NCBI RefSeq assembly: GCF_021172145.1
Contig: NZ_CP089095.1
Span: forward strand, 1,674,001 to 1,738,000
DNA length: 64,000 bases
From: Flavobacterium cyclinae
GTDB taxonomy: Bacteria; Bacteroidota; Bacteroidia; Flavobacteriales; Flavobacteriaceae
Direction of reading: 5' to 3'
The notes beneath the pieces were generated by a model. That model had not been told where the DNA came from, searched no databases, and saw only the letters and a program-made list of their open reading frames with translations. The translations under genes and the position numbers were made by a program. Shown here in pieces: positions 15,977 to 24,600 of this stretch (position 1 is the stretch's first letter; each line of letters starts with the position of its first letter).

Positions 15977-17731
15977 TTAGTGAGCTACAGCTTCACCCGC
16001 ACCAGATGGAATTCTGATGTGTTCTACAATATCTTGAACTTCTTGTGGTGGAGCTGGTGTAAATTTATTTACAACTATTGCCACTATAAAGTTAACAATC
16101 ATTGCAATAGTACCAAATCCTTCTGGAGAAATTCCAAACCACCAGTCAGCTTTTAAGCCATCAACCGCTTCTTTTCCACCATCAAATAATCCAAATTTGA
16201 ATTTCAACATGTAGAAAAGCATTAATAAAAGACCAACAACCATTCCTGAAATAGCTCCTTCTTTGTTCATTTTCTTATGGAAAATACCTAAGATAATAGC
16301 TGGGAAGAATGAAGCAGCGGCTAATCCGAATGCTAATGCAACTACTGCAGCCACAAAACCTGGAGGATTAATTCCGAAATAACCTGCGATTACTACCGCT
16401 ACAGCAGCAGCACCACGAGCCGACCATAATTCTCCTTTTTCAGAAATATTAGGATTGATCATTTTTTTGATTAAGTCATGAGAAACAGAAGAAGAGATTA
16501 CTAATAATAATCCAGCAGCAGTTGATAAAGCAGCAGCTAAAGCTCCAGCAGCCACTAAAGCAATAACCCAGTTAGGTAATTGTGCAATTTCTGGATTAGC
16601 TAATACCATAATATCATTATCAATTGTTAACTCACTTCCTTTGTAACCTTTTGCTTCTTGAGCCGCTAAAAATTCTTCATTTTTAGATTTATCATTATAA
16701 TATTGAATTTTTCCGTCACCGTTTTTATCTTCAAATTTTAATAAACCTGTTTTTTCCCAATTAGTAAACCATTTTGGCATTGAAGCATATTCTTTTCCAC
16801 TAACAGTTTCAATTAAATTAGTTTTAGCAAATACAGAAACAGCAGGTGCAGTTGTATATAATACAGCGATTAATAATAAAGCCCATCCTGCAGATTTTCT
16901 AGCATCTTTAACTTTTTTAACTGTAAAGAAACGAACAATTACGTGTGGTAAACCAGCAGTACCCACCATTAATGCTAATGTAATAGCAAATACATCAATC
17001 ATTGATTTTGATCCATTGGTATATTCTGCAAATCCTAATTCAGTAGATAATCCGTTTAATTTATCTAAAAGATAAGTTTCACTTCCAGCTACCGAAGCAC
17101 CCATTCCTAATTGTGGAATAGGATTTCCTGTCATTTGAATCGAAATGAAAATTGCAGGAACCATAAAAGCAAAGATTAATACACAATATTGTGCCACCTG
17201 GGTATATGTAATTCCTTTCATTCCTCCTAGTACAGCATAAAATAATACAATCACCATACCAATAACAACTCCAGTTTCAATTTCAACTTCTAAGAATCTT
17301 GAGAAAACCACTCCTACTCCTCTCATTTGTCCTGCTACATAAGTAAATGATACAATTAAAGCACAAATTACAGCAACAGTTCTAGCAGTATTTGAATAGT
17401 AACGTTCTCCAATGAAATCTGGCACCGTAAATTTTCCAAATTTTCTTAAATAAGGTGCTAATAATAATGCTAAAAGCACATAACCACCAGTCCATCCCAT
17501 TAAGTAAACAGCTCCATCATAACCAGCAAATGAAATAATACCTGCCATAGAAATAAAAGAAGCAGCAGACATCCAATCGGCAGCAGTTGCCATACCATTT
17601 GCTAAAGGAGAAACGCCTCCACCAGCAACATAAAATTCTTTAGTAGAACCCGCTCTACTCCAAATTGCAATTCCAATATATAAAGCAAATGTTAACCCAA
17701 CAATGATGTAGGTCCAAGTCAATACATCCAT
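15977..17731 (-). CDS. Sodium:solute symporter, ActP-like (VC_2705 subfamily large subunit)
   Basis: 584 residues with about 13 membrane segments. The stretches FYVAGGGVSPLANGMATAADW and YVAGQMRGVG are typical of ActP-like acetate permeases. It is preceded by a DUF4212 gene, the small-subunit partner of the VC_2705 subfamily. A hydrophilic insertion at about residues 320-380 contains DKNGDGKIQ, which looks like an EF-hand Ca2+ loop. With acs, prpE and the CrbS-like sensor nearby it most likely imports acetate or similar carboxylates. Lies between the DUF4212 gene and a terminator. Confidence 0.9.
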   Translation of the reverse strand: MDVLTWTYIIVGLTFALYIGIAIWSRAGSTKEFYVAGGGVSPLANGMATAADWMSAASFISMAGIISFAGYDGAVYLMGWTGGYVLLALLLAPYLRKFGKFTVPDFIGERYYSNTARTVAVICALIVSFTYVAGQMRGVGVVFSRFLEVEIETGVVIGMVIVLFYAVLGGMKGITYTQVAQYCVLIFAFMVPAIFISIQMTGNPIPQLGMGASVAGSETYLLDKLNGLSTELGFAEYTNGSKSMIDVFAITLALMVGTAGLPHVIVRFFTVKKVKDARKSAGWALLLIAVLYTTAPAVSVFAKTNLIETVSGKEYASMPKWFTNWEKTGLLKFEDKNGDGKIQYYNDKSKNEEFLAAQEAKGYKGSELTIDNDIMVLANPEIAQLPNWVIALVAAGALAAALSTAAGLLLVISSSVSHDLIKKMINPNISEKGELWSARGAAAVAVVIAGYFGINPPGFVAAVVALAFGLAAASFFPAIILGIFHKKMNKEGAISGMVVGLLLMLFYMLKFKFGLFDGGKEAVDGLKADWWFGISPEGFGTIAMIVNFIVAIVVNKFTPAPPQEVQDIVEHIRIPSGAGEAVAH

Positions 17732-17757
17732 GATAATTTTTTTATTTAGTTAATAAT

Positions 17758-18015
17758 TTATTCGTCAAATCCGTATTTTTTATCCAATTTGTTCATCAAT
17801 CGAACGTAGACAAAAATTAAAATAACAAAGACATAGATTGAACCTTGTTGGGCAAACCAAAATCCTAGTGGGAAACCACCGATTTTAATTCCATTTAATG
17901 CATCTTTAAAAAGGATTCCAGCGCCATAAGAAACAGCAAACCAAATACTTAATAAAATTAGAAGGTATTTTAAATTTTCCTTCCAATAAGCCGAAGCGTG
18001 TTTTTGATCACTCAT
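17758..18015 (-). CDS. DUF4212 small subunit of the sodium:solute symporter
   Basis: 85 residues with two membrane helices. The order AYWKENLKYLLILLSIWF, GFPLGFWFAQQGSIYVFV and a C-terminal LDKKYG segment matches DUF4212 (TIGR03647), which is found almost always just upstream of VC_2705-type symporter genes. It lies 26 bp before the symporter start and 21 bp after the porin stop. Confidence 0.92.
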   Translation of the reverse strand: MSDQKHASAYWKENLKYLLILLSIWFAVSYGAGILFKDALNGIKIGGFPLGFWFAQQGSIYVFVILIFVYVRLMNKLDKKYGFDE

Positions 18016-18036
18016 AATTTTATAGTTTTATAGTTA

Positions 18037-19272
18037 TTATAGATAAATCATAGCTTGAAGTGTTAATGTATTCACAGCATCACTTGTAGCATATTTTAAT
18101 GATTGGTATTCTAATGTTAATTTAGCATTGTGACCACTTAAGTACATATTAGTTCCAATACCAAACTGTGTTGCATTATCTTTAATAGCATCAATTTTTC
18201 TGCTATCATACGATAAATAAGGTTGAATTTTAGCTTTTGTTTTTACAGGTAATACATATCCTAAATGCCCATGGAATAAAGTACCTGTTTCATATGTAGT
18301 ACCTAAAGTAAAGTTTTTACCGTAATCGTTATTTTGATACAACGCATAAGCAGTAATAGCACCACCGTTGCTTCCTACTGGAGCATCATAAAAGGCATCT
18401 AAAGCAAATATTTTAACATCTTCACCACTTAAATTACCAGAATTATCAGCAACTACAGATCCATTTGGATGTGCGAAAAATCCAGCACCAATGTTAAACA
18501 CTTTTTTAGTTCCAATATAAGAACCTACTTTGTATGGTAAGAAATTGCTTTCGCTATCAAAAATAGCATACTCAAAATATCCTGCATAGGTTTTACCAGC
18601 ATCTTTAGAACCTAAAAGTCTTCTACCTGTATAAGTTGCAGCACCTCCATTAACTGGCGTTGTAGTAGCTTGTAAATTGTTTGTTATCGCATCGTTGATA
18701 GAAACTCTATATTGGAATTTACCCATAGCACCTTTTAAATAAACTCCCATATGACGTGCAAACTGATCAGATAATCCTAACGTAGCCCATGCCTGACGTT
18801 GGTTATCTAAAGTCATAATATTTAAAGTACTTTGATTGTTTAAACGAGAAATACCATTCCAATAATGTAACCCACCCCCAATTGCATGGTTTTTGTTTAA
18901 ACTATATTGCGCCCAAACATCATGGAAAAATAATTGTGAAGCATCTTTAGTTCCTACTGGACTCATGTTATCACCATTTAAACTATTAAGTCCAAAATGA
19001 GTCAATATCATAAAGTCTTTAGTAATTTGAGAATACATAAGAATACGTGCTCTTCGTAAACTAAAATTGGTATCGGATTGCTCATTACCATTAGCATCTA
19101 ATGGGCGATCTGAATTGTTTTGAGCCCAAAATTGCGCCCATGATATAATTCTAAAGTATTTAGAACCATCTTCATTAATATTCACTTTTAATCCTCCACC
19201 ATAATCTGGTGAACCTTGACTAAATGAAAAAGCCGAAAGTAGTAATGCAGCTGTTGCAAATAATTTTTTCAT
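18037..19272 (-). CDS. Outer-membrane porin of the symporter operon
   Basis: 411 residues with a clear signal peptide (MKKLFATAALLLSAFSFSQG). The rest is rich in alternating amphipathic strands and ends in an aromatic/aliphatic strand (LQAMIYL), as expected of a beta-barrel like the OprO/OprP-type porins. As first gene of the operon it would provide outer-membrane passage for the solute taken up by the symporter. The start is preceded by a copy of the acs/prpE promoter motif. Confidence 0.85.
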   Translation of the reverse strand: MKKLFATAALLLSAFSFSQGSPDYGGGLKVNINEDGSKYFRIISWAQFWAQNNSDRPLDANGNEQSDTNFSLRRARILMYSQITKDFMILTHFGLNSLNGDNMSPVGTKDASQLFFHDVWAQYSLNKNHAIGGGLHYWNGISRLNNQSTLNIMTLDNQRQAWATLGLSDQFARHMGVYLKGAMGKFQYRVSINDAITNNLQATTTPVNGGAATYTGRRLLGSKDAGKTYAGYFEYAIFDSESNFLPYKVGSYIGTKKVFNIGAGFFAHPNGSVVADNSGNLSGEDVKIFALDAFYDAPVGSNGGAITAYALYQNNDYGKNFTLGTTYETGTLFHGHLGYVLPVKTKAKIQPYLSYDSRKIDAIKDNATQFGIGTNMYLSGHNAKLTLEYQSLKYATSDAVNTLTLQAMIYL

Positions 19273-19315
19273 AATTTAAAATTTGGTTAACTAAAATTTT
19301 GACAAGACCAAATTC

Positions 19316-19369
19316 TAAAATTATGTTAATGAAAAAAATTATGATATATATATATGTTAATAAGTATAG
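19316..19369 (-). promoter_or_regulatory. Porin-operon promoter: variant of the acs/prpE motif
   Basis: On the minus strand CTATACTTATTAACATAT (19369 to 19352) matches the acs/prpE motif at 11 of its first 13 bases. After 28 bp comes TAATTTTA (19323 to 19316), a -7-like box. The distance to the start codon (80-97 bp) is similar to that at acs and prpE. The site abuts the stop codon of the adjacent regulator-like gene. Confidence 0.5.
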
Positions 19370-19789
19370 CTAATCTTTAAAACGCTCCCATTTTATAAGC
19401 ATAAATTTATCCCCTAGCTCTGTAATAATCATTCCTGCACCAGATAATTGATCCTTGTTTTGAAGGAATTCTACTAATTCTTGATGCTTAAATATCTTAT
19501 AAGTAGGATGGTAATTAGGATGTGGTGGTTTCTTAATTTTAAACTCTTTTACCCAATTGCTTATAGAAACGTGCGAAACCCCAATAATACGCTCAATTTC
19601 TCTAAAGCTTAAGCCTTCTAAATACAATTGTAACGCTTTGGTAACATAATAATCATCTATCTTTTTACCTAATTTATTGACGGTGAAGTAGTAATTGCAA
19701 GATTTGCATAAATAGCGCTGTCTGTCTTTAATAATACCACTTTTTACAATATTGTCACTTTGGCATTTTGGACATGATAAAATCTCCAT
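19370..19789 (-). CDS. Zinc-ribbon/HTH DNA-binding protein (IS1-InsA-like fold), candidate regulator
   Basis: 139 residues. An N-terminal zinc ribbon (CPKCQSDNIVKSG ... YLCKSCNYYF) and a helix-turn-helix at about 50-85 (GLSFREIERIIGVSHVSISNWVKEF) resemble the DNA-binding half of IS1/IS1595 transposases. The C-terminal part (about 95-139) is unlike a transposase; no catalytic domain, second ORF or terminal repeats are seen. It is therefore probably a domesticated transcription factor. Its stop codon touches the regulatory motif of the porin operon, which makes it a candidate to bind the acs/prpE/porin motif. Confidence 0.75.
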   Translation of the reverse strand: MEILSCPKCQSDNIVKSGIIKDRQRYLCKSCNYYFTVNKLGKKIDDYYVTKALQLYLEGLSFREIERIIGVSHVSISNWVKEFKIKKPPHPNYHPTYKIFKHQELVEFLQNKDQLSGAGMIITELGDKFMLIKWERFKD

Positions 19790-20020
19790 ATATATAATTT
19801 TTGCATAAATATACTAATTTTGCAAAATATACAAAAATTAATATGATAAAAAATTCAATTTATTTTTTTATTAATACCAATTTTTATGGTTTAAAATTAT
19901 GAATAGTATAATTTTAAGTAAATTTCGTTCTATTTTTAATTTTAGAAAAATAAAAAAAATTACATTTTTATTGCGATTAAGTATAGTTTTTTATTTAATT
20001 TGTAGAAACAACACACAAGC

Positions 20021-20626
20021 ATGCAATTTGATATACAAAACACAGATTCTTCTGTATTATATAAACTATTAACAGGTACTGTAATCCCTAGACCCATTGG
20101 TTGGATTTCTACAATAGATGCAAACGAAATCCATAACCTTGCTCCTTTTTCATTCTTTAATGTAGTGAGCGAAGACCCACCTCATGTGATGTTTTCAACG
20201 GTAAGAACAGGAAACAAAAACAAAGACACATTAAATAATATTTTAGACAATAAGCAATTCGTTGTTAACCTAGTTACCGAAGAAGTTGTAGAACAGATGA
20301 ACACCACTTCTCAAAGTGTAGCTTCTGATGTGGATGAATTTGAATTAGCTGGGGTTACTCCTATTGATGCTGTTTTTGTCAAACCAAAACGTGTTAAAGA
20401 AAGTTTAGTGCATTTTGAATGTGAAATGGTACATCATTATTTTATTGAAAATCATCAAAATGGCGGCGCTTGTATAATCATTGGTAAAATTATTACCATG
20501 CATATTGACGATTCAATATTAATGGAAAATCACAGAATCAATTTAGACAAATACAAGCCTGTCGCCCGTTTAGCAGGTTCCAATTATAGTAAATTAGGAG
20601 AAATCTTCTCAATCAAAAGACAATAA
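20021..20626 (+). CDS. Flavin reductase-like FMN-binding protein
   Basis: 201 residues of the flavin-reductase (DIM6/NTAB) family, recognisable by PRPIGWISTID, NLAPFSFFNVVS and the GNKNKDT segment. Such proteins bind FMN and often supply reduced flavin or act as oxidoreductases. First gene of the aromatic operon, 4 bp before the monooxygenase gene. It may support the flavoenzyme encoded next; the exact electron path is inference. Confidence 0.85.
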   Translation: MQFDIQNTDSSVLYKLLTGTVIPRPIGWISTIDANEIHNLAPFSFFNVVSEDPPHVMFSTVRTGNKNKDTLNNILDNKQFVVNLVTEEVVEQMNTTSQSVASDVDEFELAGVTPIDAVFVKPKRVKESLVHFECEMVHHYFIENHQNGGACIIIGKIITMHIDDSILMENHRINLDKYKPVARLAGSNYSKLGEIFSIKRQ

Positions 20627-20630
20627 ATAT

Positions 20631-22964
20631 ATGAAAACAATAATTCCCCCTTCGGGGGTTAGAGGGCTCAAAATAACAGTTATAGGTGGCGGTCCGGGCG
20701 GACTTTACTTTTCGATATTAACCAAAAAAGCAATGCCTCATTGCCAAATCGATATTTACGAACGTAATAAACCCGATGATAGTTTTGGCTTTGGAGTCGT
20801 TTTTTCAGACGAAACGTTAGGGGAATTCCTTAAACGCGATATGCAGTCGTATGAATTAATTCGTAGCAAATTTGCATATTGGGATGATATTATCGTTGCT
20901 CGTGATGGTGAAGAAGTAAGTATTGCAGGAAATGGCTTTTGTGGTTGTTCACGAAAAACACTATTAAAATTATTACATCAACGCTGTATCGAAGAAGGAG
21001 TAAATCTGCATTTTGAACAAAATGTGGATGATTTATCGCAATTTGCCGATTCTGATATTATTTTAGCTTCTGATGGAATAGCAAGTGCTATTCGTACCCA
21101 ATACCAAAAAGAATTCGGAACGAAAATCGAATTAAAGAAAAATCGCTTCGTTTGGTTAGGATCTACAAAACCTCTTGATGCGTTTACTTATTTTTTTAGA
21201 AGTACGCCTCACGGAACTATTGTGGCTCACACCTATCAATACGAAGAAGGTATGAGTACATGGATTTTTGAATGTTCAGATGAAACTTGGCAAAAGCATG
21301 GTTTTGAAGTGACAAATGAAGCCGATACAATGGCTAAAATTGCTGAAATCTTCAAAGAAGAATTAGACGGGCATCCGCTGATTTCAAATAAATCGCATTG
21401 GCGTCAATTTCCACATGTAACGAATCAAAATTGGTATCATAACAACATTGTATTATTAGGTGATGCCAAAGCTACAGCCCACTACTCTATTGGTTCAGGA
21501 ACCAAATTAGCAATGGATTGTGCTATCGGATTATCGGATGCTGTAATTGCGAATCCAAATAACGTACAAGCTGCTTTTGAGCAATACGATAAAACCCGAA
21601 GAAATACGGTAGAAATGATTCAATATGCCGCAGTAGTTTCTTTAGATTGGTTCGAAAATATGGATCGTCATATGCAACATCCTTTCCAACAATTTGCGTT
21701 TGGATGTATGACACGCTCTAAAAAAGTAACGTTTGAGAATTTGCGTTTGAGAGATAGTTCGTTTACCGATAAAGTATTGAACGAATTTTTGGAAAATTCC
21801 AACTCCCAACTCCCAACTTCCAACTCTGCAGCCTTCACTCCTTTCAAAATTAGACAACTAGAACTCCCAAACCGCATCGTTATGGCACCAATGGGACAAT
21901 ATTCTGCTGTAGATGGATTGGTTTCTGATTGGCATTTAGTCCATTACGGAAGTCGAGCTACTGGTGGTGTAGGATTAATCATTACCGAAATGACCGCCAT
22001 TTCTGAAACCGGAAGAATTACCGAAGGTTGTGCTGGAATTTACAATGCAGAACAAGTAAACCAATGGAAAAAAATTACCGATTTCATACATAACAATACA
22101 GAAACAAAAATCGGAATTCAATTAGGACATTCCGGAAGAAAAGGTGCTACTAAAAAACCTTGGGAAGGCAACGGACCGATGGAAACACCTTGGGATTTAA
22201 TTTCGGCATCTCCTATTCCATTCAATGACAATTTCACTGTTCCAATGGAAATGACATTGGAAGACATGGCGAAAATCAAAGCACAATTCGTACAAGCAGC
22301 TAAAAATGCAGACGAAGCAGGATTTGATTTGATAGAATTACAAGCACATCACGGCTTTTTATTGGCTTCATTCCTATCTCCATTAACCAATATACGTACT
22401 GATGAATTTGGTAGTAGCATCGAAAACCGTTTGAAATATCCATTAGAAGTATTCAAAGCCATTCGTGAAGTATTCCCAACGGATAAACCAATTTCTGTGC
22501 GAATTTCAGCAACTGATTGGGCTGAAAACGGAATTTCGGAACAAGAAGTGATTACTATTGCAACCGCTTTCAAAAATGCTGGTGCGGATATCATCAATGT
22601 TTCAACAGGAAATACAGTAGCTGGTCAAAAACCTTTAACGGGAAGAATGTGGCAAACACCTTTTTCGGATGCGGTTCGAAATACGGTTCATATTCCAACT
22701 ATAACCGCTGGCTATATTCAAGATATTGACCAAATCAATACGATTCTTTTAAACGGAAGAGCTGATTTAGTGGCTTTAGGGCGACCTTTATTGTTGGATG
22801 CAAATTTCGTTAGAAATGCTCAAGCTTACGAACAATTTCAAGCGAATGACATTCCAAATCCATATAAAATGGGCGTTTCGCATTTATATCCGCTAAAAGC
22901 TTCTGAAAGAAAACAAGTGGAAGGAATGAAAAAAGCTTTAAAACCAAAAAGCAACAAACTATAA
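20631..22964 (+). CDS. Aryl-CoA monooxygenase/OYE-family reductase fusion
   Basis: 777 residues. Residues ~14-385 are an FAD-dependent aromatic monooxygenase with dinucleotide motif GGGPGG (19-24) and LLGDAKATAHYSIGSG near 275-290. Residues ~400-765 are an old-yellow-enzyme domain (LPNRIVMAPMGQYSA, HHGFLLASFLSPLTN, SSIENR). This fusion is that of 2-aminobenzoyl-CoA monooxygenase/reductase and of proteins annotated bifunctional salicylyl-CoA 5-hydroxylase/oxidoreductase. The first ~13 residues are unusual: they are encoded by a repeat-like palindrome. The interdomain linker is encoded by a heptanucleotide tandem repeat. Confidence 0.9.
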   Translation: MKTIIPPSGVRGLKITVIGGGPGGLYFSILTKKAMPHCQIDIYERNKPDDSFGFGVVFSDETLGEFLKRDMQSYELIRSKFAYWDDIIVARDGEEVSIAGNGFCGCSRKTLLKLLHQRCIEEGVNLHFEQNVDDLSQFADSDIILASDGIASAIRTQYQKEFGTKIELKKNRFVWLGSTKPLDAFTYFFRSTPHGTIVAHTYQYEEGMSTWIFECSDETWQKHGFEVTNEADTMAKIAEIFKEELDGHPLISNKSHWRQFPHVTNQNWYHNNIVLLGDAKATAHYSIGSGTKLAMDCAIGLSDAVIANPNNVQAAFEQYDKTRRNTVEMIQYAAVVSLDWFENMDRHMQHPFQQFAFGCMTRSKKVTFENLRLRDSSFTDKVLNEFLENSNSQLPTSNSAAFTPFKIRQLELPNRIVMAPMGQYSAVDGLVSDWHLVHYGSRATGGVGLIITEMTAISETGRITEGCAGIYNAEQVNQWKKITDFIHNNTETKIGIQLGHSGRKGATKKPWEGNGPMETPWDLISASPIPFNDNFTVPMEMTLEDMAKIKAQFVQAAKNADEAGFDLIELQAHHGFLLASFLSPLTNIRTDEFGSSIENRLKYPLEVFKAIREVFPTDKPISVRISATDWAENGISEQEVITIATAFKNAGADIINVSTGNTVAGQKPLTGRMWQTPFSDAVRNTVHIPTITAGYIQDIDQINTILLNGRADLVALGRPLLLDANFVRNAQAYEQFQANDIPNPYKMGVSHLYPLKASERKQVEGMKKALKPKSNKL
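20646..20658. repeat. CCCCC-TTC-GGGGG palindrome inside the monooxygenase start
   Basis: A perfect 5-bp G/C stem with a 3-nt loop and the following gttagaggg resemble a palindrome I recall as frequent between Flavobacterium genes. Here it lies 15 bp after the ATG and encodes part of a non-conserved N-terminal extension. Confidence 0.6.
21799..21826. repeat. Four tandem CCAACT(C/T) heptamers in the interdomain linker
   Basis: CCAACTC, CCAACTC, CCAACTT, CCAACTC in direct succession encode a Ser/Asn/Gln/Pro-rich linker between the monooxygenase and reductase domains. Seven is not a multiple of three, so gain or loss of a unit would shift the frame between the domains. Confidence 0.85.
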
Positions 22965-22972
22965 TTGGAATT

Positions 22973-24562
22973 ATGAAACATTACGAAGATAATTTCGCTC
23001 ACAATAGCTTGCCAGTTCTGGAATTACAACCAGAATACACCTTTTTGGAATTACCGCAATTCCAACATCCTGAAATGCTGAATTGCGTTGATAGATTGTT
23101 AGATAGCCATATTCGTGAAGGACGTGGAAATAATAGTTGTATTCGTACGTTTGAGGAAACTTGGACCTATCAAGATTTATATGAAAAAGCGAATCAAATT
23201 GCTCATGTTTTGGTGGATGATTTAGGATTACAATCTGGTAATCGCGTTTTGATTCGTTCGGCTAACAATCCCATGATGGTCGCGTGTTGGTTTGCTATTT
23301 TAAAAGCGGGTGGAATTGTTGTGGCAACCATGCCATTGCTTCGTTCTAAAGAATTGACTACGATTATCGATTGTGCCGAAATTTCGCATGTGTTGTGCGA
23401 TAAGGAATTGGAAGAAGAAATTCACTTAGTAAAATCTAATTTCTTAAAACAAACCTGTTTTTACGGAAATTCGCAATTGGAGGAATTAATGGCTTCTAAA
23501 CCTAAAACTTTCGATAATTATCATTCGAAATCGGATTCGGTGGCTTTGATTGGTTTCACTTCTGGAACTACGGGTTTACCCAAAATGACGGCACATTATC
23601 ATAGAGATATTTTGAATATTTGCGAAGCGTTTCCACAGTATTCACTACAACCCACTCCAAACGATATTTTTACAGGAAGTCCACCTTTAGGATTTACGTT
23701 CGGTTTAGGTGGATTGGTGTTGTTTCCCATGTATTTTGGAGCTTCTTCATTTTTAATCGAAAAACCGAGTCCCGATTTATTATTGAAAGCGATTCAAGAT
23801 TTTAAAATAACGATTTGCTTCACCGCTCCTACTGCTTGGCGCATCATCACAACCAAAATTCAAGATTACGATATTTCAAGTTTAAGAAAATGTGTGTCTG
23901 CTGGCGAAACTTTGCCACTAAAAGTTTGGCAAGATTGGTACGATGCTATAGGTTTAAAAATCATTGACGGAATTGGTGCTACCGAAATGTTGCATATTTT
24001 TATTTCATCCAATGAAGAAAATATGAAACCTGGCGCTACAGGTAAAGCGATTACAGGTTACGAAGCCAAAATCATTGACACAGAAGGTAACGAATTACCA
24101 AGAAATGAAGCTGGAAGACTAGCCGTTCGTGGAATTACAGGTTGCAAATACCTAAATCGAGAAGAAAAACAACGCGAATACGTAGAAAACGGTTGGAACA
24201 TCACAGGCGATATTTTTCGTCAAGATGAAGAAGGTTATTTTCATTTTGTGGCTCGTGGTGATGATATGATTATTTCTTCGGGCTATAATATTGCGGCAAT
24301 TGAAGTAGAATCCGTACTTTTAACCCACGAAGATATTTTGGAATGTGCTGTAGTAGGTTTACCTGATGAAGAACGAGGAATGTTAGTCTGTGCTCATATT
24401 GTATTACATGATACTACTAAAGCAACAGATGCAATGAAGAATCGTATTCAACACTGGTTCAAAGAAGTAGCTGCTCCTTATAAATACCCAAGAGTCATTA
24501 ATTTTGTGGAATGTTTACCAAAAACGGAGACAGGGAAAATACAACGATTTAAATTGAAATAA
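22973..24562 (+). CDS. Aryl-CoA ligase (2-aminobenzoate/salicylate/benzoate-CoA ligase family)
   Basis: 529 residues of the ANL family. A3 loop FTSGTTGLPKM at about 195-205 and the C-terminal PKTETGKIQRF (Lys522) are present; GIGATEMLHIF is typical of benzoate- and 2-aminobenzoate-CoA ligases. It starts 8 bp after the monooxygenase gene. It would make the CoA thioester that the monooxygenase attacks. Whether the acid is anthranilate or salicylate cannot be decided from sequence alone. Confidence 0.88.
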   Translation: MKHYEDNFAHNSLPVLELQPEYTFLELPQFQHPEMLNCVDRLLDSHIREGRGNNSCIRTFEETWTYQDLYEKANQIAHVLVDDLGLQSGNRVLIRSANNPMMVACWFAILKAGGIVVATMPLLRSKELTTIIDCAEISHVLCDKELEEEIHLVKSNFLKQTCFYGNSQLEELMASKPKTFDNYHSKSDSVALIGFTSGTTGLPKMTAHYHRDILNICEAFPQYSLQPTPNDIFTGSPPLGFTFGLGGLVLFPMYFGASSFLIEKPSPDLLLKAIQDFKITICFTAPTAWRIITTKIQDYDISSLRKCVSAGETLPLKVWQDWYDAIGLKIIDGIGATEMLHIFISSNEENMKPGATGKAITGYEAKIIDTEGNELPRNEAGRLAVRGITGCKYLNREEKQREYVENGWNITGDIFRQDEEGYFHFVARGDDMIISSGYNIAAIEVESVLLTHEDILECAVVGLPDEERGMLVCAHIVLHDTTKATDAMKNRIQHWFKEVAAPYKYPRVINFVECLPKTETGKIQRFKLK

Positions 24563-24600
24563 GTATTAAGATTTTAGTAATAAGTATCAAGACATATATA

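Noticed and set aside
19370..19789. Insertion sequence (IS1-like transposase)
   Set aside because: Only the zinc ribbon and HTH are present; no catalytic DDE ORF, terminal repeats or target duplication, and the locus sits neatly in the acetate region.
19977..19989. Fourth copy of the acs/prpE motif (ttaagtatag) upstream of the aromatic operon
   Set aside because: Only about ten bases match, the orientation is reversed relative to the nearest + strand gene, and no TAnnTTTA box lies at 28-29 bp.
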